From Pseudoips prasinana (Eukaryota > Arthropoda > Insecta > Lepidoptera > Nolidae), in contig OX621260.1 of the NCBI GenBank assembly GCA_951640165.1, forward strand, positions 16,634,001-16,698,000: a DNA stretch of 64,000 nucleotides, in the 5' to 3' direction. The notes under the pieces were generated by a model, which did no database searches, was not told the DNA's origin, and saw only the letters and a program-made list of their open reading frames with translations. The number at the start of each line of letters is the position of its first letter. Position 1 is the first letter of the stretch. This document shows, piece by piece, positions 34,677 through 45,194 of this stretch. The position numbers and the translations under genes are program-made.

Positions 34677-34859
34677 CACTTCGGCAGCATAGTGCACGCT
34701 GCTGAATCTGAGCCATACTCGTTGTTCGCTGGAGCGCCACCAGGTGGGCACATAGAACCGCCGGTCGTACCACACGACGCCCACGTGGTCCCGCAAGGTG
34801 ATGTCTTCGCCAACATCATTGTATGATGACGGCACTGGCATGGCGATCACTGGACCAGT
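34677..34859 (-). CDS. Beta-glucuronidase, second recognised coding exon (partial gene)
   Basis: 61-codon exon, phase 0 at both ends. Acceptor CTTTTCTTTTCAG/ACTGG and donor GAAGTG/GTGAGT were read on the minus strand. It joins in frame to the exon at 44645-44385. The product corresponds to the sugar-binding jelly-roll region of glycosyl hydrolase family 2: MPVPSSYND, LRDHVGVVWYDR and VWLRFSSVHYAAEV align with the equivalent human GUSB blocks. The exon ends just where the family continues with a WVNG motif. The enzyme hydrolyses terminal beta-glucuronic acid, usually in lysosomes or secreted. The next exon should lie at lower coordinates on the minus strand and was not found, and the catalytic domain is not in the window. 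Confidence 0.85.
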
Positions 34860-34959
34860 CTGAAAAGAAAAGTTTAATAAAAAACACAATCAATGGCATC
34901 TCGAGTTCTTGTAGTTGAAAGGGAAACGAAAAAGGCGTTAAGGTCCAGATTGATAGACT

Positions 34960-35287
34960 TTTATATTGTGCTTATGTTGGTCCAATTATATTAAATAGGT
35001 TAAATAGACTACGTAAGTGTTTTCATAGTTTTATTGGTTCCAAATCTTCGGTTTGTTTGCCAGTCATTTATTTTCGGCGGTTTGAAATAAGCTTTTAAAT
35101 TGACACTTGTATAGTTATAACACGGATTACACCTACGAAATTAGGTTTTTCCACAAATACGAAACTTTTGGGCATAGCCGTGACAGACGATATCAAAAGT
35201 TCATCATCATTCAAGTATCAAGGATAAGCTTAACAGGATTATCCAAACAACCATAGGGATCATGGGAAACCCTTGAAAGTCATCTTA
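34960..35287 (+). repeat. Interspersed repeat, inverted partner at 44690-45100
   Basis: GGATAAGCTTAACAGGATTA and TAGACTACGTAAGT segments reappear in reverse complement at 44690-45100. Both lie in intron beside a beta-glucuronidase exon. Confidence 0.6.
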
Positions 35288-35361
35288 GTCACATACGGCC
35301 ATCTGATCCAAAACTAAGCAGAGCTTGTACTATGGAAACCAGATAACTGATATATTACATA

Positions 35362-35680
35362 CTAGCTGTGCCCGCGACTTCGTCCGCGTGATAATTAGTT
35401 TTTTTAGTGTTTTTAGTAAAATAAAAACTTTTTCTAAAATAAAAGTAGCTTAAGTTACTCCTTATTACATCAGCTACCTGCAAATAAAAGTCCCGTCAAA
35501 ATCGGTCCAGCCATTTCAGAGATTAGCTGGAACAAACAGACAGACAGACAGAAATATATTGATAAAAATGTGATTTTGGTGCATGTACCGTATAGGTATA
35601 TATATATACATATTTATGTAGTAAAAACCGGCTATTTCAATATTAAAAACAGACACTCCAATTTTATTTATTTGTATAGA
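35362..35680 (-). mobile_element. Non-autonomous Helitron, CTAGCTGTGCCCGCGAC family
   Basis: CTAG and the CCCGCGACTTCGTCCGCG hairpin region at the left, TCTATACAAATAAATAAAA terminus at the right. Inserted between A and T inside the SINE. Confidence 0.75.
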
Positions 35681-35774
35681 TAATACTTTTCTTTTGTAAA
35701 TATATACTTATATAGATAGTTACACCCAGACTCAGGACAAACAGACATGTTCATGCACACAAATATCTGTCCTG

Positions 35775-35990
35775 GGGCTCTACCGGCTAAGTCACCGAAC
35801 ATCGATTTCTTAAATGGCGTTCAAATAAATAAAGGTTAAAAATGACTTAATCAGTCGTTAAATCGGCTTCAACGTTGACTATCGATTCCGGACCATTTAT
35901 GACGTCACATGTGCTCATGGAAACCGATTTAACGATTGATTTGAACGCCATTTAAGAAATCGATGTTCGGGGACTTAGCCGGTAGAGCCC
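35775..35990. mobile_element. Foldback MITE, copy inside a SINE
   Basis: GGGCTCTACCGGCTAAGTC at the left and its mirror at the right, interrupting the B-box region of the SINE with a CTG duplication. Confidence 0.82.
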
Positions 35991-36129
35991 CTGGGTGGGA
36001 AAAGCAAGCATTTGCCAACCACGCCAACAAGCCCGACCGACGATTTGAACTCAGAATCTCACTGTCCGTAGTTACGTGACCGCTAGACCTAATAGGTAGG
36101 TAATCGAAAAATTGATAGTCTATACCTAC

Positions 36130-36460
36130 TAAGACGCCAATATAAACAATAAAAATCGTATAAGGATAAAGGACAAATTAATTCAAACTTGTCAAGAGGT
36201 ATTACAAATATTACACGGTTGGTGCGGGGTCAAATAAGTTAAGCAGCGAAGACGAGTGGACTCAAAATTACATGTGAATCGTATAGAGCTGTGATTTATG
36301 GAGTTCAGTTTTATGCACCATTTATCACACGAGTTGTCCGACACACGTCGGGCCTCAGTAGATTAATGAAAGTGCGAGAGTGAAATAATAATTGCTGTAA
36401 AGAGCTTGGTTATACCAGAAAATGGATAGACAACAGTAATAATAATATGTTGACACAGCT
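36130..36460. other. Intronic spacer, nothing recognised
   Basis: No repeat or coding signal identified. Confidence 0.4.
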
Positions 36461-36463
36461 AGA

Positions 36464-37035
36464 ATGATTTATTTCAGTTATTTTCATAGTGTAATGCCCT
36501 ATGGAATTCTTCTCTGGGGTAACTCCGCTGACATTACCACCGTATTTATATTGCAAAAAAGATCTGTAAAAGCTATCTATAATCTTGGCCCGAGAGTGTC
36601 CCTAAGAAATAAGTTCAAAGAGGTTAACATTCTAACTGTACCATCTCAGTATATATGAAAACCTACTATATGTGCATAAAAATATCGATTCCTTCTGTTA
36701 AAGGAGCGTTACACATAATGTAAATACTAGATATAAGAATAATCTCATATTGCATACTAAGGAAGTTTGTTATAGAATCTTATACATTTCCCCATAAAAG
36801 AGTTACTTATTTTGTAGAGACGGCTCCACAAAATAAGTAACTCTTTTATGGGGAAATGTATAAGATTCTATAACAAACTTCCCAAATCCCAATGATATTA
36901 GAGAGTTGTCTACGAATAAGTTTAAAATAATTATTAAAGCCGAATCGTGTAGCAGGGTATTACAAAATTTCTGATTATTTAAGTGACGAAAGTGCTTGGG
37001 ATTGAGTTGTTCTGAGTCAACACACATGATTGTAA
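36464..37035 (+). pseudogene. Jockey-like LINE ORF2 C-terminal fragment, rearranged
   Basis: The translation at 36464-36658 has the MPYGILLWGNS and LQKRSVKAIYNLGPR blocks that end many jockey-clade reverse transcriptases. A stop at 36656-36658 interrupts it. Further on, residues such as FYNKLP and LSTNKFK (36870-36930) fit the same C-terminus, but a perfect 55-bp inverted duplication lies between. Dead fragment in a beta-glucuronidase intron. Confidence 0.65.
36761..36882. repeat. Perfect 55-bp inverted repeat (snapback)
   Basis: 36761-36815 and 36828-36882 are exact reverse complements with a 12-base loop. Confidence 0.97.
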
Positions 37036-37139
37036 TTAATCTTGAGTAAGTATATTTTATTTAAAATTCCTACTGAGTTTTCTGGCAGCATTTCTCAGTA
37101 ATAGATGACTATTGCAAAGCACTAAGCGTATATGATAAA

Positions 37140-37530
37140 GTGGACATAGCAATCATAACTCGGTACAGCAATTATATGGGTAACCTGAATAAAACAACGC
37201 GGCCCAAGATATTGAGAAATTTGTTATATCTTCCAATGTTTGAACTACCTCAAACTACAAATGTGTACGGTGAAAGGGTTTGGAATTGCATTCTACCCAA
37301 AACACTGAATAAATTACCCATACCCGTAGTACAGAAGTTTGAAAACAGAAATAGTCGAAAGGTAAGCAACATATTAAAGCGACGCTTTTTAAATAAAACT
37401 TAATTAGACTATAAGCGGCAACACCTTAACCATATAATTTTACACTTTTAAGATTTAGAGTTAAGATTTAATGTAAAATAATTGTATTACTTTAATTGAA
37501 ATAAACAGATTTTTTATTTATTTTTTTATT
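37140..37530 (+). pseudogene. Repeat-derived ORF fragment (LINE-like C-terminus)
   Basis: An open frame at 37140-37403 contains LPMFELPQTTNVYGERVWNC and KTLNKLP, reminiscent of LINE ORF2 C-termini. It is followed by a short 3' UTR ending near AATAAACAGATTTTTTA. A decayed copy with frame breaks is at 43898-44180, so it is repetitive rather than a host gene. Clade not established. Confidence 0.5.
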
Positions 37531-37659
37531 ATTTAGTAGCCCCGCCCCCCAGCCTCATACACTGCACGGTAGGGTACAAAAAATGACGATTCCACATAAA
37601 TGTAAATTTTTTACGGAAAGTAATTTCTGACTTTGACTTTGACTATCCTGGGACATTAT

Positions 37660-38280
37660 TCACACACCTGGTGTAGTCTTAACAGTAGTGTAAATTGGCA
37701 CTACTTTAAAGGCATAGATCACATTTGACACTTGAATAAAATTCAACAACGTAACCTTAACCGGTGGGCATAAAATATGATTTATTTTTTGTAGTTAGCA
37801 CTGCACAGCTGTGCTCATTTTTTTTCAATATCGATTAATTATTATTGTAAAAATTACCAAATAAGGTCATTTTACGATTCACTTTACCCGTAACTGACGG
37901 ATGTCAAATTTGATAAATTAAATTGGCTGTACAGTAGTCGCCTTTTACGACAACCACCTAGTTTGGGAACAGAAGACAACGCGTTAGTCGTCCCAAGATA
38001 TTATTAATTTATTTATACGTTAAACGAGTTCTTACATAACCATAAATATCTAATGTTTATGATGATGACCCTCAACTTCACCTCAAGTTCATAGAACACC
38101 ATTGACATTTACAAACCAATTATAAAGAATAAATAATCAGAAATAGATGTGGAATATCTAGTTCCAAAACGTAATAAAGTATCAACTATGTTAGTAAACA
38201 ACACATAGGTATCAAGGCCGACCAGATTTACAATTCGAGCGAACTACAAAGTGGTTTAAACTATTTGTCATTTATTTCAA
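37660..38280. other. Intronic spacer with a SINE tail scrap
   Basis: 37648-37672 is a family-B tail fragment, and 37966-38012 resembles a SINE 3' domain. Otherwise nothing recognised. Confidence 0.45.
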
Positions 38281-38281
38281 A

Positions 38282-38610
38282 CTAGCTGTGCCCCGTAGTT
38301 TTACCCGCGTTAAATTTATAAATTATCACAGCTCCTCCCCCGTAGTGATAGCGTGATAATATGTAGGCTATATGTTGACCAGACCTCTTAGTAATATTCA
38401 TGCAAAATTTGAAGTGATTCCATGCAGTACCTACTTTTTGAGTTTAGCCTGGGCTAATAATAATATACATACAGACAAACAGATAAAAATTGTAAAAACT
38501 ATATTTTTGGCTTCGATATCGATTGTAGATCACGTTCCAAGTACTTATCCTTTTAAAAAAATATTCAATGTACAGTTTTGACTTTCCTACGATTTTATTA
38601 TATGTATAGA
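38282..38610 (-). mobile_element. Non-autonomous Helitron, 19473 family, complete
   Basis: CTAG with hairpin on the left and the complete TCTATACATATAATAAAA terminus on the right. Confidence 0.85.
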
Positions 38611-39180
38611 TAATTTTTGTGTATCACTGCAGTATCCTAAGTGTTTAAGTATACATTAATGACGTCGTGAGCATGTTGGATTGTCAAGTAAGGTCTTTCT
38701 ACTTCCGTGTAAATCGAAGAGTTATCTTAATAGCATAGTCTCCGCTTTTAATTTGAATGAGAATGTGAAATGAAAAGGGGCACTATATAATTATACTATT
38801 CAAATTATATCTGTCTGTTTTGTTTTGTTTTTATTGAGATGGACATACGGGAAGTTATTATTAGAGCGGACCTAGTGGGTATGGCGGTAAAAAGTTATTC
38901 ATGTGTGTAAGAATTTAGAATTTAGACGTTAAGTGTATGTATAATTATAATTAATAAAATATTTTTTTATTAAAAATCCATACCAATAAATGGATAGATT
39001 TCATCGTTTGTCGTCCATCCATAGTATCCATCGTGATGGTATAAAAATAAATGTAAGTATGTATCTAAACTAAAACTAAATATAAAAAAAAAATGCGATA
39101 ACTTAAATCGCAATTAAAATGTATCTAAATTAAATAATCTATTAGTTAGTATGTATACAAAAATGTATTTTGAAATTAAA
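38611..39180. other. Intronic spacer, nothing recognised
   Basis: AT-rich, with a short inverted CCATCCATAGTATCCATCG / GATGG cluster near 39010. No coding signal. Confidence 0.4.
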
Positions 39181-39185
39181 TTAAA

Positions 39186-39610
39186 CTAGCTTTCCCGACG
39201 AACTTCGTGCCGCCATATTGTTCCCGTCAATATTGTCTAAATTGTAATGTATAATATTTTTCCTTATTTTAAATATTTTAATTAGTTCATACAAAGCATT
39301 TCTGACAATAACGAACACAAAAGAAAGGTTTAACCAGTTTGGTGAATTTCTTAAATATAATTTTTTAAATTTATCGTTTGTAACCTGCCATTAAAAATAA
39401 ACAAGTGTTTTTATCTATTACTCTTTAATGTTTTCACTTTGTTATTTTGTATCATCCTTTTATGTTTGACATTTTATTTGTTTATTTTATAGTTGACATT
39501 GTATAAAATTATTGCACGACATATCTAATGTCAAATATATTTGGATAAGTTTATAATGTACCCAAAAACCCTTAACTTATATTTAAGCAAATCATTTTTA
39601 TTTATATAGA
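39186..39610 (-). mobile_element. Helitron-like element, CTAGCTTTCCCGACG family
   Basis: CTAGCTTTCCCGACGAACTT at the left and a TCTATATAAATAAAAA-type end at the right in reverse. Non-coding. Weaker call than the other Helitrons because the hairpin is not GC-rich. Confidence 0.5.
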
Positions 39611-39768
39611 TACATGACAAGCTCTGACTGTCACAACATGAAACAAATGTATATGTCATCTCTCTCTAATATATGTAGCTCGTTTATAAAAAGAACAGGA
39701 AATACACAGAGCTGCCATATTACTAGAACTGCTTATAAGACGAGCATGTATCATGCCCACGGGGCTAA

Positions 39769-39945
39769 TCTTACTAATATTATTAAGGCGAAAGTTTGTG
39801 AGTGTGTATGTTTGTTACTTCTTCAGGTCTAAACGGCTGGAAAGATTTTAATAAAATTTGGTATGGAGTTAGCTGACACCCTGGATTAACACATAGGCTA
39901 TAATTTACAAAGTTTAACGCGAGTAAAACCGCGGGGCATAGCTAG
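39769..39945 (+). mobile_element. Non-autonomous Helitron
   Basis: TCTTACTAATATTATTAA start; CGCGAGTAAAACCGCG hairpin and CTAG end. Confidence 0.78.
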
Positions 39946-40151
39946 TCTGAATTTAAATAAAATCTTAAATATTTCAGGTTTTTTTTTGTCTCTTCTCTGG
40001 TTATGGCTGGACTTTGCTAATCTCATCAAATCACAGGATTTAAAATACAGCCGCTGCATCCCCACCCACCCTCCTCTCTTTGAGTGCGAGGCAACACGTG
40101 AGCGAGATCCGTTATTACGTATGTTTGAGAGAAAATTCTCATAATTCTAAT

Positions 40152-40412
40152 AATAATTCATGTGGAAGTGGGCGGGGCACATGGCTCGTAGAACCGACGG
40201 CCATTGGGGCAGAAAGGTTCTCAAGTGGCGACCACGAACCGGAAGACGCAGCGTGGGCAGGCCCCCTACAAGATGGACCTATGATCTTGTGCGGGTCGCT
40301 GGAAACTGCTGGATGCGAATAGCGCAAGACGGGCAATTGTGGAGATCTTTGGGGGAGGCCTTTGTCCAGCTGTGGACGTCTTTCGGCTGTTATGATGATG
40401 ATGATGAATAAT
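40152..40412 (+). pseudogene. RTE-type LINE C-terminal fragment, copy 2
   Basis: 83-codon open frame with AGHMARRTDGHWGRKVLKW, GRPPTRWTYDL and VQLWTSFG, ending in a GATGATGATGAT tail. Homologous to 24796-25225 and less broken. Confidence 0.78.
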
Positions 40413-40689
40413 TCTCAGGATTTTTCAATGGCAAGCTAATCATTTGGTAACCCTTCACCGTGCGCATAGTTGGTCGACAGGTTCTACAAGTCGATTATTT
40501 TCTACATACTCTGTCTCTTTCAGAACTATGTTAGAAATAAATGCAATGATATTAAAATAAGTTCAGTTTGTGTGGCATAAAATCAGGTGCATTTAAATGC
40601 AGTTAAGTTACGCTCAACTAAACTGTATTTGCTTGCAGGCGGCGGTGAGATAAGTTAACACGCTTGCACTTAGTTCTACAATAAATATA

Positions 40690-41083
40690 CAACATGTAAC
40701 GTAATTAACGCACACCCTCAAACACCCCAATTAGAATATTATGTTGTTATCATAATACATACACTGAATTTTTAATTTAACATGTATATGCATTGTTATT
40801 TACTGAATTAGTTTCTTGGAACAAAGTTTATTTTTCTTTATTTTGTATTGAATGATGGAATTTGTATGAATACTAATAAAACTGCGATTGAAAAGTCTTA
40901 TTACTTTGACTTACGGTCCATCTCAATTTGTTATGACTGTACAGGGTTAATATGACAATAATTTGCGTAGTTTTAATTATTTTGGAATAAAAAATTACCT
41001 ATATTAAAGATGGTATAAATCGATTCAGTTAACGATTCTGAGCAAACTATTTTCAGGGTGTGCGTTAATTAAGTTACATGTTG
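40690..41083. mobile_element. TIR MITE (CAACATGTAACG type), copy 2
   Basis: Complete, with both inverted ends flanked by TA. Confidence 0.87.
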
Positions 41084-41293
41084 TATATGTAATAGAAATG
41101 GTGCTCAGAACAGTAAAATTCATTACCTTGTTTATGTTCTTACTATTACTATATAAAAATATTTTTATTGGCAAATGGTCCTTCAAATAGAAGGTAAGTG
41201 CTACTAGACCTAATGAGTACAAATAAGCACATAAGTGGTCACAGAGTAAATAAAGGCAGTACTTACTTATCGTATGGACAGTGGTTACCCTGG

Positions 41294-41825
41294 ACCCTGT
41301 TTAATAAAGCTGACAAGTCGACATATATGTCCAAAATAGACTTAATTGTGTGATTGTGACAACCCGACATATTTGTGGATTTTCCACCATGAGAATGCGA
41401 CGCTCATAGCTAGATGCTCTCACCGGTCCGTAAGTGATCGGCGAGGTTAAGCAACTAGGCTCGCGGTCAGTTCATAGATGGGTGACCGCCAAAGTGGTTT
41501 AATTTCTGAGCGTCTCCGTGCTTCGGAGGGCACGTTAGGCTGTCAGTCCCGGTTGTAGTCATCAGACAACAGTCGTTACGCCATGTTAGAGGCCTACTGG
41601 GCGGCTTGAGCAACTCTGACACTAGGGATACTACTACTCATACGATAAGCAAGCAACCATGAGAATTTTGTCACCTGTAAGTTTTAGTAAACAAACATTG
41701 TCGATTTGTAACTATTTTTTTATATTCTGACACTTAGGCGTCCAGATGAAAGCCAAGAATTATATTATATGTAACTTTTTGACATATGTCGGACTTGTCG
41801 ATTTGTCAGCTTTATTAAACAGGCC
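41294..41825. mobile_element. TIR element with CCTGTTTAATAAAG ends
   Basis: The left end CCTGTTTAATAAAGCTGACA is mirrored at 41806-41824. CCTGG flanks on both sides suggest a 5-bp duplication. No transposase frame; most of its interior is the inner 5S SINE. Confidence 0.72.
41397..41655 (+). mobile_element. 5S-rRNA-derived SINE (inner), complete, 11-bp TSD
   Basis: 259 bp flanked by ACCATGAGAAT at 41386-41396 and 41656-41666. The first about 110 bases follow 5S rRNA (GTTAAGCAACTAGG, then ATGGGTGACCGCC). The rest is an unrelated body (CCGTGCTTCGGAGGGCACG) ending GATAAGCAAGCA. The class-III type-1 promoter would come from the 5S part. This resembles the SINE3 class known from fish. Confidence 0.85.
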
Positions 41826-42058
41826 CCTGGTGTCAGACTTATTCAAGTCGCCCAGTAGGCCTCTTACATGGCTTAACGACTGTTGCCTACTGGCTACAAC
41901 CGGGACGGACAGCTTAACGTGCCCTCCGAAGCACGGAGATGCTCAAAAATGAAACCACTGTGGCGGTCACCCATCTATGGCCTGGCCGCGAGCTTAGTTG
42001 CTTAACCTCGCCAATCACTTACGGACCGGTGAGATTATCAGGCTATGAGCACCTCAAT

Positions 42059-42316
42059 ATTTTTTTTTATATATGGACAATGTCACACAGATTATCCTAG
42101 CCGCAAACTAAGCAAAGCTTGTACTATGGGTACCAGGTGACGATATACATACTTATATAGATAGATAAATACTTAAATACATAGAAAACATCCATGACTC
42201 AGAAACAAATACTCGTGCTCATCACACAAATATTTGCACTTACCAGGATTCGAACCCAGGACCACCAGCTTCGTAGGCAGGAGCACTACCAACTAGGCTA
42301 CGGTGACCGTCAAATG
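42059..42316 (-). mobile_element. SINE family A, copy 6
   Basis: Full-length in reverse, flanked by CCTCAAT at 42052-42058 and 42317-42323. Confidence 0.87.
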
Positions 42317-42399
42317 CCTCAATGCCAAAATAAAGGCAGTGTTACTCAAGCAATGCACCCCAGTTTATGTAATACTGCCTTTATAAACTTGTTTATTAG

Positions 42400-43380
42400 G
42401 GTGCGGTACCACAAAGGTAAAAAAACAATATATCACGAACCGGAACCGGCTAAATTTTCTCAGAGAGGTAGTTCAATTTCAACTTTTCGCTATAACAACA
42501 AATAATAAAACCAAGTTATATCGGCCAAGTGCGAGTCGGACTCGCCCATGAAGGGCTCCGTAGCAGCAAGTAACAATATAAAAGTAATAATATAAAAGTT
42601 CTTGTAGTAGTTGATCGAATGAAAGGGAAATTACGGTTTATGAGTAACTGTACGTACTAAAAACAACATTCTTACTAGATCTCGTTCAAACCAATTTTCG
42701 GTGGTAGTTTGTACATAGTTTGTACAAAGTAATGTACAGACGCCAGCACATCCAGCTTACCCAATCTGTCAAATTTCTTTTATAGATTTTCAACTTTATC
42801 ATGTTAGCATAAGGTTCACTTTCAATTGGGGAAATTTGACAGATTGGGGTAGCTTCACAGATTGGGAATTTGACAGATTGGGGTGTACATCATATATTTT
42901 TTTTAGTTTTATCACTCTCTTATTTTAGAAGTTACAGGGGGAGGGACACACATTTTACCACTTTGGAAGGGTCTCTCACCGAAACTATTCAGTTAAGAAA
43001 AAAATTATATTAGATACCTCAGTATCATTTTTGAAGGCCTATCCAAAGATACCCCACATGAATGGGTTTGATGAAAACAATTTTTTGAGTTTCAGTTCTA
43101 AGTATGGGGAGCCCCCAAAATTTATTGCTTTTTTCTATTTTCATATGAAAATCATAATGAGGTTCACAGAATACATCTACTTACCAATTTTCAACAGAAT
43201 AATCTTTGTAGTTTCGGAAAAAAGTGGCTGTGACATACGGACCGACAGACAGACAGACATGACGAATCTATAAGGGTTCCGTTTTTTGACGGAACCCAAA
43301 AAAAGGAAACAGTATTAGTACATAAAGTACTACGAAACCATTTGTCGGCGAGTCAACCTCGCACTTGCCCGGAATTTTAG
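42400..43380. repeat. Interspersed repeat with GGCCAAGTGCGAGTCGG ends and a MITE inside
   Basis: CGGCCAAGTGCGAGTCGGAC at 42520 and the inverse CGCACTTGCCCGG at 43360. It contains GGGTTCCGTTTTTTGACGGA and the palindromic CAATCTGTCAAATTT MITE at 42730-42893. Related sequence in reverse at 47805-48090. No coding frame. Confidence 0.55.
42730..42893. mobile_element. Palindromic MITE (CAGACGCCAGCACA type), rearranged copy
   Basis: Shares ACAGACGCCAGCACATCC and CCCAATCTGTCAAATTTC with the copies at 43517-43655 and 63012-63151, but the right end is altered. Confidence 0.7.
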
Positions 43381-43516
43381 ATAGATACTGATAACTTTAA
43401 CAGATTTAACAAATTGTTCTTTCTCTCTACATAGATAAAGAAGTATAGGAGGATTATTTTCCTTAAATATATAAATGTTAAGTTTTAATTAAGTTAAATT
43501 TAGTATCCATTTTTGT

Positions 43517-43655
43517 ACAGACGCCAGCACAACAAGCTACCCCAATCTGTCAAATTTCCACAATTGAAAGTGAACCTTATGCTTATGTGATAAAGTTGAA
43601 AATCTATAAAAGAAATTTGACAAATTGGGGTAGCTGGATGTGCTGGTGCCTGTAC
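43517..43655. mobile_element. Palindromic MITE (CAGACGCCAGCACA type), copy 2
   Basis: The left ACAGACGCCAGCACAACAAG mirrors the right CTGGATGTGCTGGTGCCTGT. About 139 bp. Confidence 0.8.
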
Positions 43656-43897
43656 CTTTTTACAATAGACCTACATTTACTTACCATTGGCCTAATATCG
43701 TCCACTATTGGACACAGGTCTCCCCAAAAGGTTTTTATAACTTTGCCATTTGGTATTTTTTAAAGTAAGTATGCATGTTGATGATCTACACGTTGTTCAG
43801 TTCAGTTATGGAGCTCAATTTGTCTATGAAACTGAACAACGTGTAGCTACATATGTTACACCTTGTACACAGAAGAATATATATATTTGTTATAACT

Positions 43898-44180
43898 GCC
43901 AATGTTTGAACTACCCCAACTACAAATTTGTACGGTGAAAGGGTTTGGAATTGCATTCTACCCAAAACACTCAATTAATTACCCATACCCATAGTAGAGA
44001 AGATAGAAAACAGAAATAGTCGACAGGTAAGCAATATATTAAAGCGACACTTTTTAAATAAAACTTAATTAGCATGTAAGCGGCAACACCTTAACCGTAT
44101 AATCTTACACTTTTAAGATTTAGAGTTAAGATTTAATGTAAAATAATTGTATTACTTTAATTTGAAATAAACCGATATTT
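43898..44180 (+). repeat. Decayed copy of the 37140-37530 repeat
   Basis: Shares GCCAATGTTTGAACTACCCC, the VYGERVWNC-type stretch, and the 3' part through AATAATTGTATTACTTTAAT. The frame is broken. Confidence 0.6.
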
Positions 44181-44195
44181 TTTTCATATACACAA

Positions 44196-44364
44196 CTAGC
44201 TGTGCCCCGCGGTGTTACCCGCGTTAAATTTTATGAATTTTCTTTTCTATAAACCTCACGGAGCCCGGGACCTTTCCAACGAATGCAAAACCGTGGAAAT
44301 CGGTTCGTGCGTTCTGGAGTTATAGCGTCAGGAAGGAAAACCCGACTTATTTTTATATAGTAGA
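44196..44364 (-). mobile_element. Short Helitron adjacent to a splice donor
   Basis: CTAGCTGTGCCCCGCGG with CCCGCG hairpin at the left, a TCTACTATATAAAAAT-type terminus at the right. It ends 20 bases from the exon donor at 44384. Confidence 0.7.
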
Positions 44365-44384
44365 TAAAATATATAATAAGTTAC

Positions 44385-44645
44385 CTTTTCTAAATCCTGT
44401 TGATACCATCCCTCTCTGTATCCATATTCGGGATCTATAGGAGATTTTCTGAAGTTCCATATACCGTCGAGTGTCTTTAGGTCTCTAGTTTCCGTCTCCT
44501 GTGGGTAAAGAGCTCCCCCGATATTGAATATCCTCCTCTTGGGAACCTGATTAATTTCATTGCCGGTTGCTGAATTAGGTACCACAGCATCCACTAATAC
44601 GTATGTGAGGGCTGCCCAAGCGTATAGAAGCTTCTTCGTTATCAT
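44385..44645 (-). CDS. Beta-glucuronidase, first coding exon with signal peptide
   Basis: 87 codons from the ATG at 44645. A likely acceptor (TTTTGTTCCAG/ATAATG) lies three bases upstream of the ATG, so a non-coding 5' exon is expected at higher coordinates. Donor GAAAAG/GTAACT, phase 0, joins in frame to 34859-34677. N-terminus: MITKK, then a hydrophobic stretch (LLYAWAALTYVLVDAVV) that fits a signal peptide. Then GALYPQETETRDLKTLDGIWNFR and GYREGWYQQ, matching the conserved start of mature GH2 beta-glucuronidases (LYPQE, LDGxWxFR, WY). The intron to the next exon is about 9.5 kb and full of mobile DNA. Confidence 0.86.
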
Positions 44646-44689
44646 TATCTGGAACAAAAAAAAAGTGTGTTTTAATTGAGACTGCTGTG

Positions 44690-45100
44690 GTAATGGATAC
44701 GACTTTTCAAGGGTTTCCTGTGATCCCTATGGTGTTTGGATAATCCTGTTTTGCTTATCCTTGATACCCGACACTAAGGATTTCCCTAATACAGAACCTC
44801 CTATTTTTAAGATCTATTTCTTCACTTTCGCATAAATAAGTTTTTCTATTTTGCCCCCTTCAACTTCAAAAATAGAACTATTTTTATACTATTATGATAT
44901 CTATTACGGCCTCAGAGCATTTATATATCTATGGTTACGGCTATGTCCAAACGTTTCGTAATTATGAAAAAAAATATTTTGTATAAATAATCATCCTCCA
45001 AATGTATATTAAAAATTAAAAAATATTTCCAACTGCCGAAAATGAATGACTTTTAAACAAACAAAAACTATAGAAATAACTTACATAGTCTATTATCATG
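44690..45100 (-). repeat. Interspersed repeat, inverted partner of 34960-35287
   Basis: GGATAATCCTGTTTTGCTTA and ACTTACATAGTCTATT match the 34960-35287 copy in reverse with scattered gaps. Confidence 0.6.
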
Positions 45101-45194
45101 TCGTTTGATAACAGAATAAATTTTAATCAGTTCAGTTTTAGAAAAAGAAATCAGTATTCTTTTACTTCCTTCTCCAAAATTCAACCGAACTAGT

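Larger units (their letters stand above)
35285..36042 (-). mobile_element. SINE family B split by a Helitron and a foldback MITE
   Basis: 3' domain at 35285-35361 (CTAAGCAGAGCTTGTACTAT), middle at 35681-35774 (CAGACATGTTCATGCACACA), head at 35991-36042 (GCCAACCACGCCAACAAGCC). The gaps are filled by the two insertions annotated separately. Confidence 0.82.
41248..42340 (-). mobile_element. 5S-rRNA-derived SINE (outer), interrupted twice
   Basis: Direct repeats AAATAAAGGCAGT at 41248-41260 and 42328-42340 look like its target-site duplication. Its 3' part (CTTATCGTATGGACAGTGG) is at 41262-41293. The body and 5S-like head are at 41831-42055 (GGTCACCCATCTATGG, GTTGCTTAACCTCGCC). A TIR element (41294-41825) and a family-A SINE (42059-42316) are inserted in it. 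Confidence 0.75.

Noticed and set aside
41397..41510. Possible 5S rRNA gene
   Set aside because: Diverged at structural positions, lacks the 5S 3' stem, and is flanked by target duplications that include a non-5S body.
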